The translations under genes were made by a program, and so were the position numbers. From the NCBI GenBank assembly GCA_029858245.1, contig JAOUFL010000157.1, positions 1 to 5,748 on the forward strand: a DNA stretch of 5,748 nucleotides. The letters are read 5' to 3'. Under the pieces are notes generated by a model that was not told where the DNA came from, ran no database searches, and saw only the letters and a list, made by a program, of their open reading frames with translations. The stretch comes from Candidatus Zixiibacteriota bacterium (lineage in GTDB: Bacteria > Zixibacteria > MSB-5A5 > RBG-16-43-9). Positions 1 through 5,748 of this stretch are shown here, piece after piece (the stretch's first letter is position 1; each line of letters starts with the position of its first letter).

Positions 1-21
1 CCCCTACAAAATATAAACGAT

Positions 22-636
22 ATGCGTAGAGAAGTCCCCATAATCATCTGTTTCTTAGCTGGAGCTTTCTTTATCGGAAATTACTTCAGCCCCAAACTTC
101 AGCCAGTAGCCCAGGTAGTTAATCAATGGGCTATAATTTGCATTGCTTTTGCCTATGTCCTGGGAGTTGTCAATATCTTCAGAGTAAACTCCCAGGTGAT
201 ATATAGGAAAGGTAAAGATTGGATATATAAGGTCGTTTTAGTGGCCGGGTTAATCCTGATGATCTGTTTCGGAATCCTGGGTGGGGTCAGGGAAGGCACA
301 GCTTTTAACTGGGTCTTTATGAACGCCATCTACCCCATGCAGGCAACTATGTTTGCCCTCTTAGCCTTTTATATTTCCTCAGCCGCATTCAGAGCTTTCC
401 GGATAAGAAGCTGGGAAGCCGCACTTCTGGGAATTACCGCAGTCCTGGTGATGATCGGCAGGGTGCCGTTGGGTGAATTGGTCTGGAAAGGTTTCCCACC
501 CTTCACCGAATGGATTATGAATGTCCCCCAGCTTGCTGCTAAAAGAGCCATAATGATCGGAGCTGCTTTAGGTGCTATCTCCACCGGAATCAAAGTATTG
601 ATCGGCCTGGAGAAAACCTATATGGGCGGAGAGTAA
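22..636 (+). CDS. Six-helix integral membrane protein of unknown function (first gene of membrane operon)
   Basis: The 204-residue product is strongly hydrophobic, with about six predicted membrane helices near residues 5-22, 35-53, 70-88, 101-121, 132-147 and 175-193. Basic loops (residues 53-70, with RVNSQVIYRKGK, and 124-129, FRAFRIRS region) fall on the same side as the RR-containing N-terminus. This fits an N-in/C-in topology under the positive-inside rule. I see no signature of a known transporter or enzyme family and do not recognise the gene. The ATG at 22 has no clear Shine-Dalgarno sequence, and the frame stays open upstream to base 1, so translation could start outside the window. 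The RREVPIII start followed directly by a helix nevertheless looks like a natural N-terminus. Six bases separate it from the next gene, whose ribosome-binding site (GGAGAG, 628-633) lies in its last codons, so the two are probably translationally coupled. Existence as a gene is likely; the function is unknown. Confidence 0.85.
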   Translation: MRREVPIIICFLAGAFFIGNYFSPKLQPVAQVVNQWAIICIAFAYVLGVVNIFRVNSQVIYRKGKDWIYKVVLVAGLILMICFGILGGVREGTAFNWVFMNAIYPMQATMFALLAFYISSAAFRAFRIRSWEAALLGITAVLVMIGRVPLGELVWKGFPPFTEWIMNVPQLAAKRAIMIGAALGAISTGIKVLIGLEKTYMGGE

Positions 637-642
637 TTTCCT

Positions 643-1482
643 ATGAAAGAGTTTTTCAAAAAGTTAGAGAAATTGGATAGAAGGATAATCTTTATCTTCG
701 TAGCCTGTGCTTTGATCTTGCCACTTTTCATCCCCTTGAATATAAAGTTCTCAGTCACCCAGCCGGTGCAAAGCTTTTATGATACCATAGAATCCTTACC
801 CGAAGGCTCTAAGGTCCTCTTAAGCGCTGATTATGACCCTGGCTCAATGCCAGAGCTCTGGCCCATGCACCTGACTGCAGTGAGACAGCTTTGTAAGAGA
901 AATATTAAAATAATCTCCATACAGCTCTGGGCTACTGGCTCCCCTCTGGCAGAAAGAGTTTTTAATGAAGTGGCAATTGGTGAGTTTCATAAAAAATATG
1001 GTGAAGATTTTGTGAATTTAGGTTTTAAAGAAGGCAGGGAAGTGGTTATGGTCTCAATGGGGAATTCAATTCCCCAGACTTTTCCCACTGATTATCACGG
1101 AAATAAGACCGATGATTTGCCCATAATGCAAGGGGTAAAAAACTTCAGCGATTTAGCTATGATTGTAAATATATCTGGAGGTCTTCCTGGAACCAAGGAA
1201 TGGGTTTTACAGGTTGTATCCCGTTTTCATATAAAACTTGCTTCAGGTTGTACTGCTGTGAGTGCTCCGGAATTTTATCCCTATTTGCAATCCGGGCAAT
1301 TAGTAGGGCTCTTAGGCGGGATGAAAGGTGCGGCTGAATATGAGCAGTTGGAGGGGATTATAGGATTGGGAAAAAGAGGTATGGACTCACAATCTGTAGC
1401 CCACCTGGTGATTTTTCTCTTCATCCTGATAGGTAATATCGCCTACTTTTCCACCAGAGGAATGAAAAAGGAGAAAGGTTAA
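643..1482 (+). CDS. Doubly membrane-anchored protein with extracytoplasmic alpha/beta domain, unknown function
   Basis: The 279-residue product has a basic N-terminus, one helix near residues 14-32, a soluble region of about 220 residues, a second helix near 252-269 and a basic tail (RGMKKEKG). The positive charges at both ends place both termini in the cytoplasm and the central domain outside. That domain alternates short hydrophobic strands (KVLLSADYD at 57-65, IKIISIQLW at 88-96, EVVMVSMGN at 133-141, LAMIVNISGG at 171-180) with helical stretches, suggesting a Rossmann-like alpha/beta fold. Gly- and Asp-rich turns such as DYDPGS (63-68), SGGLPGTKEW (178-187) and GLLGGMKGAAEYE (222-234) could be functional loops, but I cannot name a catalytic set. 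Cys84 and Cys203 are the only cysteines in the domain. The start is supported by GGAGAG 9 bases upstream. The stop TAA is followed at once by an in-frame TAG. The neighbours are two polytopic membrane proteins, which suggests a shared membrane complex; this is inference. Confidence 0.9.
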   Translation: MKEFFKKLEKLDRRIIFIFVACALILPLFIPLNIKFSVTQPVQSFYDTIESLPEGSKVLLSADYDPGSMPELWPMHLTAVRQLCKRNIKIISIQLWATGSPLAERVFNEVAIGEFHKKYGEDFVNLGFKEGREVVMVSMGNSIPQTFPTDYHGNKTDDLPIMQGVKNFSDLAMIVNISGGLPGTKEWVLQVVSRFHIKLASGCTAVSAPEFYPYLQSGQLVGLLGGMKGAAEYEQLEGIIGLGKRGMDSQSVAHLVIFLFILIGNIAYFSTRGMKKEKG

Positions 1483-1488
1483 TAGATT

Positions 1489-2166
1489 ATGCCTACATCA
1501 GAATTAATAGGAACATGGGTTGCCGCAGGATTAACCTTATTCTGCTTTAGTTTCCTGTATAAGGATAATCCTTTTTACAAGTTTGCTGAGCATCTCTATG
1601 TAGGCATCTCTGCAGGATACTGGACTTCCCTGGAATATCATAACGTCTTCAGACCTAACCTGTGGGATCCTCTGATGAGACTGGACTTGAATCTTCTTTT
1701 CTCTTTCCCAGAGCTGGGGTTCTCATTTATGTGGCAATCCATAATCCTTATAGTCCCGTTCATTTTCGGGATCTTGTTTTTTACCCGCCTGACCAAGAAT
1801 TATGCCTGGCTTTCCCGCTGGTCAATGGCGTTAATCATCGGCATATTTGCCGGTATAGCCATTATAGGATATAGCACCGGTGATTTAATAACCCAGATCT
1901 ATGCCAATATACTGCCATTATGGACTGGTAATTGGCTATCCTCTTTAAACAATATCATCCTGATCATAGGGGTGATAACATCCTTAATCTACTTTTTCTT
2001 CTCCAAGGAACACAAAGGGACCCTGGGAGGTGCAGCCAAAATCGGTATCTGGTTTCTGATGATATCTTTTGGTGCTTCCTTTGGATATACGGTGATGTCC
2101 AGAATGTCCCTTTTAATCGGCAGAATCTATTTCCTCTTTGGAAACTGGCTCGGACTGATTCAATAA
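1489..2166 (+). CDS. Polytopic membrane protein of unknown function (last gene of membrane operon)
   Basis: The 225-residue product carries about six membrane segments, roughly at residues 8-24, 35-50, 82-98, 111-128, 152-170 and 184-203, with a possible additional hydrophobic stretch at 206-222. A notable N-terminal segment, FLYKDNPFYKFAEHLYVG (22-39), is rich in aromatic and charged residues and follows the first helix; it looks like a constrained motif and not like ordinary hydrophobic filler. The C-terminus ends in GRIYFLFGNWLGLIQ. I do not recognise the family. The start at 1489 has AAAGG (1474-1478) about 10 bases upstream, inside the last codons of the preceding gene, and only 6 bp separate the two reading frames. 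A rho-independent terminator begins directly after the stop codon, so this is the last gene of the operon. A role as a membrane partner of the doubly anchored protein upstream is inferred from gene order alone. Confidence 0.9.
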   Translation: MPTSELIGTWVAAGLTLFCFSFLYKDNPFYKFAEHLYVGISAGYWTSLEYHNVFRPNLWDPLMRLDLNLLFSFPELGFSFMWQSIILIVPFIFGILFFTRLTKNYAWLSRWSMALIIGIFAGIAIIGYSTGDLITQIYANILPLWTGNWLSSLNNIILIIGVITSLIYFFFSKEHKGTLGGAAKIGIWFLMISFGASFGYTVMSRMSLLIGRIYFLFGNWLGLIQ

Positions 2167-2193
2167 AAAAAGCCCTCATTTTGAGGGCTTTTT
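2167..2193. terminator. Bidirectional rho-independent terminator between convergent genes
   Basis: A perfect 12-bp stem (2167-2178 pairing with 2182-2193; core AGCCCTCA/TGAGGGCT) encloses a TTT loop. On the + strand it is followed by T-rich sequence to 2200. On the - strand the A-run on the left gives an equally good U-tract. It lies directly after the stop of the last + strand membrane gene and 19 bases beyond the stop of the - strand lipoprotein gene, so it can end both transcripts. Confidence 0.93.
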
Positions 2194-2212
2194 ATTTTTT
2201 ATCTCCTATTTA

Positions 2213-3925
2213 CTATTTCTTTTTAAGAGTAGCACTTAAAGTAACCTTCTTATTTAAAATTATCCAGCTTCCCCGCGGATCCTGATCAGTTATGGTTATA
2301 GTTGAGCTCTTAATACTTGTATCAGCGGGTGGTGCATTAAAGACCATTTTCCAGGATTCACCAAAGGCATTGGTGGTATCAGGAGAATTTGTTATAGTAC
2401 CTTGAGTAGCAGAAGCAGTTAATATATGCCCGCCTAAAGGATTTCCATAACGATCTTTGATCTCAACATTTATAGCAGCTTGCCCTTCATAGACTACTGT
2501 ACCCTCAATATCCAGATTGCAATTTTTCTGATAAGCCAAATCTGTTAAGAAACTCACTTGTACTGCATCTTTAACACCTCCTGATTTCGCAGTGAGATAG
2601 GAAACAGCCCCGATTCCATCATCTGGTGTAACTGCCGAATAATCCTTGTCCAGAACTTCACTGGTAAGCTTAGTGTCGAATATAGAGGCATATATACCAT
2701 CTTGAGTAGCACCGGAAGGACAGGTCCCAAAATCTGATTCCATTACAACAGAAGTACCTCCGATTACATAATTACCGTTTATATCCAGTACTTCAACTGT
2801 AACATTACCTTTTGAGAGCCCATCAGCAATAATAGATGTTGGATAAGTTAAAAATGCTACTGAAAAAGGTTCCCCTGAGATAATGATCTTTATGGTATCA
2901 GCTACTGTCCCTCCAGAGGTTGATGCCCAAACATAAGCCTGTCCATCGTTTCTGGGCTCACCTGAATGGTATTCAGATGTAGCAAAACCTCCGCTGGTCA
3001 AATCATAGGCATCCACCATTCCCTCTTCAGTACCAAAGTAAACTGCTGTATTATCCTGTACTGGATTTCCATAAACATCATCCACCATGGCTGTGATTGG
3101 AGTGGAGCAATTCACATAGTTCCATCCCAGAATATTTAATTCACCTGCTCCTAAGGAGAGATAAACCGGAGGTCCGGCGTGTATAGCCACTTTTGTTACT
3201 CTTGAACGTATTAAACCTACCTCAGCCCTGATCTCTACAGTCCCTGAGACAGTTCCACTATTCAGGGTTACAGACGCATTTCCTGCCTCGCAGGTCAAAG
3301 CGGTATCCGGTCCATAACCTTTATTCTCCAGGTTCTCACCACCATTGGGACCATTAAGAATCCGGAAAACAATCTCATTTCCTGCTCCAACAACGTTACC
3401 AAACTTGTCATAGCCGGTTGCTACCAAAACCACAGACTCGATCCCTCCAGTTCCTTTAACCTGAATGGAAGGGTTAACAGAAATAAGCTCGATACTGGCT
3501 ATGGAATCAGTCGAAACTGCAGTGGTGGAAATCTGCAAATCTGCAGTCAGGTCACTGCCATTAGAAAGGTAAGCTCTTAAGGTTACATTTCCTGTATCCG
3601 AGGAAACAAAATAGGTAGAGGCTATTCCTGAAGAATCTGTATTAGCAGAACTGCTTCCAAAAGAGCCTTTGGAGGAAGGTGAAGCTGAGAAATTAACTTG
3701 AACGCTGGCTAAGGGATCATCATTCTGGACTGTCACCTCAGCGCTGAGAAAACTTGTATCACCCACCTGAATAGAGGAAGGAGATGCACCGAAAGTCTTC
3801 AAGACCTGCTGATTATCGGGCTCTGGGGTGGGTGTAGTGGATTTTTTCTTACACCCGCTCAGTAATAGAATCAAAGCCAATGATACAAAAACTATTCCCA
3901 AAACAAAAAAGGTTTTCCTTTTCAT
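2213..3925 (-). CDS. Secreted lipoprotein with tandem Ig-like (Big_1/invasin-type) domains
   Basis: The 570-residue product starts with a lipoprotein signal peptide: basic MKRK, a hydrophobic core to about residue 22, and a lipobox LSGC with Cys25 as the lipidated residue. The Lys residues at +2 to +4 contain no Asp, consistent with outer-membrane sorting by the enterobacterial rule. A Thr/Pro-rich linker (29-38) follows. The remainder reads as about five beta-rich domains of about 100 residues. Four contain the D-x-[YFN]-G-N turn typical of bacterial Ig-like group 1 domains: DKFGN (173), DVYGNP (283), DINGN (381) and DRYGNP (491). The first domain (about 40-135) lacks a clean copy. Such proteins are usually surface-exposed adhesion or structural modules; no enzymatic site is visible and the ligand is unknown. 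I chose the ATG at 3925 because GGGAG at 3931-3935 is correctly spaced for it. The in-frame GTG at 3931 would overlap that site and add only two residues. Confidence 0.92.
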   Translation of the reverse strand: MKRKTFFVLGIVFVSLALILLLSGCKKKSTTPTPEPDNQQVLKTFGASPSSIQVGDTSFLSAEVTVQNDDPLASVQVNFSASPSSKGSFGSSSANTDSSGIASTYFVSSDTGNVTLRAYLSNGSDLTADLQISTTAVSTDSIASIELISVNPSIQVKGTGGIESVVLVATGYDKFGNVVGAGNEIVFRILNGPNGGENLENKGYGPDTALTCEAGNASVTLNSGTVSGTVEIRAEVGLIRSRVTKVAIHAGPPVYLSLGAGELNILGWNYVNCSTPITAMVDDVYGNPVQDNTAVYFGTEEGMVDAYDLTSGGFATSEYHSGEPRNDGQAYVWASTSGGTVADTIKIIISGEPFSVAFLTYPTSIIADGLSKGNVTVEVLDINGNYVIGGTSVVMESDFGTCPSGATQDGIYASIFDTKLTSEVLDKDYSAVTPDDGIGAVSYLTAKSGGVKDAVQVSFLTDLAYQKNCNLDIEGTVVYEGQAAINVEIKDRYGNPLGGHILTASATQGTITNSPDTTNAFGESWKMVFNAPPADTSIKSSTITITDQDPRGSWIILNKKVTLSATLKKK

Positions 3926-3930
3926 AACCA

Positions 3931-3935
3931 CTCCC
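3931..3935 (-). promoter_or_regulatory. Ribosome-binding site that decides the lipoprotein start
   Basis: The - strand reads AAAAGGGAG, then TGGTT, then ATG. The GGGAG core sits 5 bases before the ATG at 3925 and shares its last base with an upstream in-frame GTG. This rules out the GTG as the main start and supports the 570-residue lipoprotein with MKRK at its N-terminus. Confidence 0.75.
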
Positions 3936-4163
3936 TTTTAAAGTTTTTGACCTGAACTGTTTATTCTTAATAGACTTATCGGCAGGTTTGAATAAGAGTT
4001 TAGAGGTAGGTAACTAAAACCTTCAGGTTCCCATTATGTTAATTAAAATTTGAAGTTTTCCTCTTGGAATGTAAAAAAAATTCAATCAACTTAGCAATTA
4101 CAGAAAAGCTGATTATGGGTTGAATCGTCTCTGGGGATACAAAATATTTTGAAATAATATGGT

Positions 4164-4270
4164 CAATGCCTCCATACCTCCGTAGCATTGTCCTCCCTCG
4201 TGGCAACCTACGGATACCCTCTCCTTTTAAGGAAAGAAGCTGGGTTGAAAATCCCGTTACAGGCAGAGGT
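4164..4270. repeat. Candidate degenerate intergenic palindromic repeat with overlapping hairpins
   Basis: Three inverted repeats are visible. CAATGC (4164-4169) pairs with GCATTG (4185-4190). TCCGTAG (4179-4185) pairs with CTACGGA (4208-4214), and this second stem extends inward with TTG (4188-4190) and CAA (4204-4206). CTCTCCTT (4219-4226) pairs with AAGGAAAG (4229-4236) around a TT loop, with one C.A mismatch. The first two compete for bases 4185-4190. The last palindrome resembles the dispersed CCCTCTCC...GGAGAGGG-type intergenic repeats found in many genomes, followed here by GGTGAGATT at 4268-4276. Only one copy is in the window, so repeat status is inferred from resemblance. Confidence 0.4.
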
Positions 4271-4322
4271 GAGATTATTAAAACATCTATTCAGCCTCAA
4301 GTGATTGAGTACGCTAGAGCCA

Positions 4323-4676
4323 TTATACCACCAGAAGCTCTTTTATCTTCTCTTTCAACTCAGTTAAATTGGATGATTTAATCAGGTAGGCATCTGCAAT
4401 CCAGGAGGAGAAATTCAGCTTGAAAACTTCATAAGCTGAGTTCAAGATAACCGGGAGATTTTTGTTGAACTCCTTAATTTTTTTTAACACTTCTAATCCC
4501 TGTAGCTTCTTAATCTTTATATCTAAAACTACCAGGTCCGGAAGCTCCTTTTTCGTTTTCAGAACAGCATCCTCCCCGTCCATTGTAGATATAATCTCAT
4601 AGCCCTCTTCCTGGAGCTCCTCTTTATAAAGCTCTAAAAGATTGGGCTCATCTTCTACTAAAAGTATTTTATACAT
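4323..4676 (-). CDS. Stand-alone receiver-domain response regulator (CheY-like)
   Basis: The 117-residue product is a single receiver (REC) domain with no output domain. The acidic pocket is Glu8-Asp9 in LLVEDE, and the phospho-acceptor is Asp52 in DLVVLDIKI. Ser80 in VILNSAY takes the Thr/Ser switch position, and Lys100 in AYLIKS is the conserved lysine, preceded by aromatic Tyr97. The usual Pro after this Lys is Ser101 here. It should be phosphorylated by the histidine kinase encoded just upstream on the same strand. The gap between the two frames is 10 bp, and its ribosome-binding site AAAGG (4684-4688, 7-base spacer) overlaps the kinase stop codon, indicating an operon with likely translational coupling. 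Lacking a DNA-binding or enzymatic domain, it must act by protein-protein interaction or as a phosphorelay intermediate. The target is not identifiable from this window. Confidence 0.95.
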   Translation of the reverse strand: MYKILLVEDEPNLLELYKEELQEEGYEIISTMDGEDAVLKTKKELPDLVVLDIKIKKLQGLEVLKKIKEFNKNLPVILNSAYEVFKLNFSSWIADAYLIKSSNLTELKEKIKELLVV

Positions 4677-4686
4677 AAAAGAGCCT

Positions 4687-5748
4687 TTATCTTTCCGCTC
4701 TTGAAAAGGGAAGATAAACTGTAAACTTGGTTCCCTTGTTTATCTCGCTTTTCACCTCTATGTAGCCTGAATGGTCCGATATTATTTTTTTAGAAACGGA
4801 CAAGCCCAATCCGGAGCCTTGGGGCTTGGTAGTGAAAAAGGGAATGTATAATTTATCCATATGCTCCTGGCTTATTCCACCGCCAGTATCCGCAATCTCG
4901 AAGAGCACGAGATTCTCCTTCTTTCTGGTCCAGACGGTTAAGACTCCCCCCTGAGGCATTGCCTCAAGGGCATTTTCAATCAGGTTGAAAAGAACCTGCT
5001 TTATTCTTTTGGAATCTATCTCCACAACAAAAGCATCCGCAGATAACCTGATCTTCAACTTAATATCATTATATTTTAACTTATCCTTTAAAACCTCAAG
5101 GGCATCTTTGATCAGCAAATTTAAATCCATTTTCTCATAATTTAATCGAGTAACTTTAGAATAATCCAGTATCTCCGAAGTTATACTCTCGAGTCTCTGG
5201 GTCTCTTTTAAGATAATCTCTAACTCACCTGAAATCAGTTTTCCCTCTTTTGCTTTCTTTAAAGCTCTGTGGGCAAAACCTCCTATGGCTACTAATGGGG
5301 TTTTTACCTCGTGGGCTACAGTAGTAGCTAATTTACCGATATCCACCCATCTTTCTGCCTGTAAAAGATAATTCTGGTTCTCCCTCAAAAGCTGTGCTGT
5401 ATGCTCTAACTCCTTCATCTTTATTTTTAGCTCCTGCTGTAAAATTATATTCTCAATCTGGGCAGCAGCCTGGTTCGCAAAAGTCTCCAGGGCAACTCGA
5501 TCCTCCTCTAAGATTTTATTTTTAGTTATGAGGTTATCTACTACTAATAGACCTAAGGCTCTGTTCTCAGAGTGAATAGGAATGAGCATAAATCCTTTTG
5601 GACTGAAAAGCCCTAAGAATTCTTTGGTTGGTAAACTTGGTATCTTTTCTTCCTCAAGATTATAACTTTTTCTCTCTATAATGGATTTAACCAGTATATT
5701 ATCCTTATCCTCCATGGAAAAAGAAAGTTCCTTAACTTTAAGGGTCAG
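4687..5748 (-). CDS. GAF-domain sensor histidine kinase, 5' end outside window
   Basis: The visible 353 residues form a cytoplasmic sensor kinase. Numbering is from the internal Met at 5715. Residues 1-90 are the C-terminal part of a GAF domain (GFMLIPIHSENRALGLLVVD, then the FANQAAAQIENI helix), and about 90-125 is a likely coiled-coil linker. The HisKA domain carries phospho-acceptor His135 in AHEVKTPL. The HATPase domain has an N-box (NLIENALEAM, 244-253), G1 (DTGGGIS, 276-282), an F-box (PFFTTKP) and G2 (GSGLGLS, 300-306). All key catalytic motifs are intact. No transmembrane helix is seen in the visible part. The frame stays open for 11 more codons to the window edge (reading LTLKVKELSFS), the ATG at 5715 has no ribosome-binding site, and the GAF domain is incomplete. 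The true start therefore lies beyond 5748. The response-regulator gene follows after 10 bp and is the probable phosphotransfer partner. The GAF ligand or signal is unknown. Confidence 0.95.
   Translation of the reverse strand: MTLKVKELSFSMEDKDNILVKSIIERKSYNLEEEKIPSLPTKEFLGLFSPKGFMLIPIHSENRALGLLVVDNLITKNKILEEDRVALETFANQAAAQIENIILQQELKIKMKELEHTAQLLRENQNYLLQAERWVDIGKLATTVAHEVKTPLVAIGGFAHRALKKAKEGKLISGELEIILKETQRLESITSEILDYSKVTRLNYEKMDLNLLIKDALEVLKDKLKYNDIKLKIRLSADAFVVEIDSKRIKQVLFNLIENALEAMPQGGVLTVWTRKKENLVLFEIADTGGGISQEHMDKLYIPFFTTKPQGSGLGLSVSKKIISDHSGYIEVKSEINKGTKFTVYLPFSRAER

Larger units (their letters stand above)
3926..4322. other. Intergenic region between lipoprotein gene and response-regulator gene
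   Basis: No convincing gene lies in this stretch of about 400 bp. The half next to the lipoprotein gene (about 3936-4160) is AT-rich and should hold that gene's promoter, but no -35/-10 pair is good enough to call. The other half (4164-4270) is less AT-rich and carries inverted repeats, described separately. Next to the response-regulator stop there is a small CTCAA/TTGAG hairpin (4296-4300 with 4305-4309, loop GTGA) without a T-run. No strong intrinsic terminator for the kinase/regulator operon is visible, so some read-through toward the lipoprotein gene cannot be excluded. Confidence 0.7.

Noticed and set aside
369..593. 74-codon - strand reading frame inside the first membrane gene
   Set aside because: It is entirely antisense to a gene with strong membrane-protein character and has no supporting start signal.
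1662..2285. Other-frame reading frames overlapping the third membrane gene and the terminator
   Set aside because: They lie inside a well-supported membrane-protein gene or run through the terminator, lack ribosome-binding sites, and encode peptides without coherent composition.
3946..3980. TTGACC on the + strand as a -35 element
   Set aside because: No acceptable -10 follows at proper spacing, and no + strand gene lies downstream.
4068..4097. Possible - strand promoter: TTGCTA (4092-4097) and TACATT (4068-4073), 18-base spacer, for the lipoprotein gene
   Set aside because: Each hexamer matches consensus at only four of six positions, in AT-rich DNA where such pairs occur by chance. The implied leader would be well over 100 nt.
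4296..4309. CTCAA/TTGAG hairpin next to the response-regulator stop as a terminator
   Set aside because: The stem is only 5 bp with no GC-rich core, and no U-tract follows on the - strand.
4166..4381. 71-codon + strand reading frame starting with ATG at 4166
   Set aside because: It spans the palindromic repeat-like DNA and overlaps the 3' end of the well-supported response-regulator gene on the other strand. It has no ribosome-binding site, and its peptide looks like a translated intergenic repeat.

Overview
The window looks like a moderately AT-rich, diderm bacterial chromosome segment. The outer-membrane-type lipoprotein points to a diderm, and the mix of unplaced membrane proteins, an Ig-repeat lipoprotein and a GAF histidine kinase with a stand-alone receiver resembles genomes of poorly cultivated lineages around the FCB group (for example Zixibacteria- or WOR-3-like bacteria). 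That placement is an impression from gene style, not a demonstrated assignment. No rRNA, tRNA, CRISPR array, transposase or phage gene was seen.

Left part (1-2166, + strand): three tightly packed genes, with gaps of 6 bp each, read as one operon. They encode a six-helix membrane protein (22-636), a protein with one membrane helix at each end and a roughly 220-residue domain between them, predicted outside the membrane (643-1482), and a second polytopic membrane protein (1489-2166). I cannot assign any of them to a characterised family. The architecture, two polytopic proteins flanking a doubly anchored extracytoplasmic domain, suggests a membrane complex and is the best candidate here for an undescribed system. 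The operon may begin left of the window.

Middle (2167-3925): a strong hairpin with T-runs on both sides (2167-2193) ends the + operon and also the convergent - strand gene. That gene encodes a 570-residue secreted lipoprotein made of about five Ig-like (invasin/Big_1-type) domains about 100 residues apart.

Intergenic (3926-4322): about 400 bp without a convincing gene. The part at 4164-4270 has overlapping inverted repeats and a degenerate palindrome like those in dispersed intergenic repeats.

Right part (4323-5748, - strand): a GAF-histidine kinase gene, open at the right edge of the window and so lacking its 5' end, followed after 10 bp by a stand-alone receiver-domain response regulator. 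They form a two-component pair whose output must lie in another protein. The lipoprotein gene lies downstream on the same strand, but the 397-bp gap makes co-transcription uncertain.
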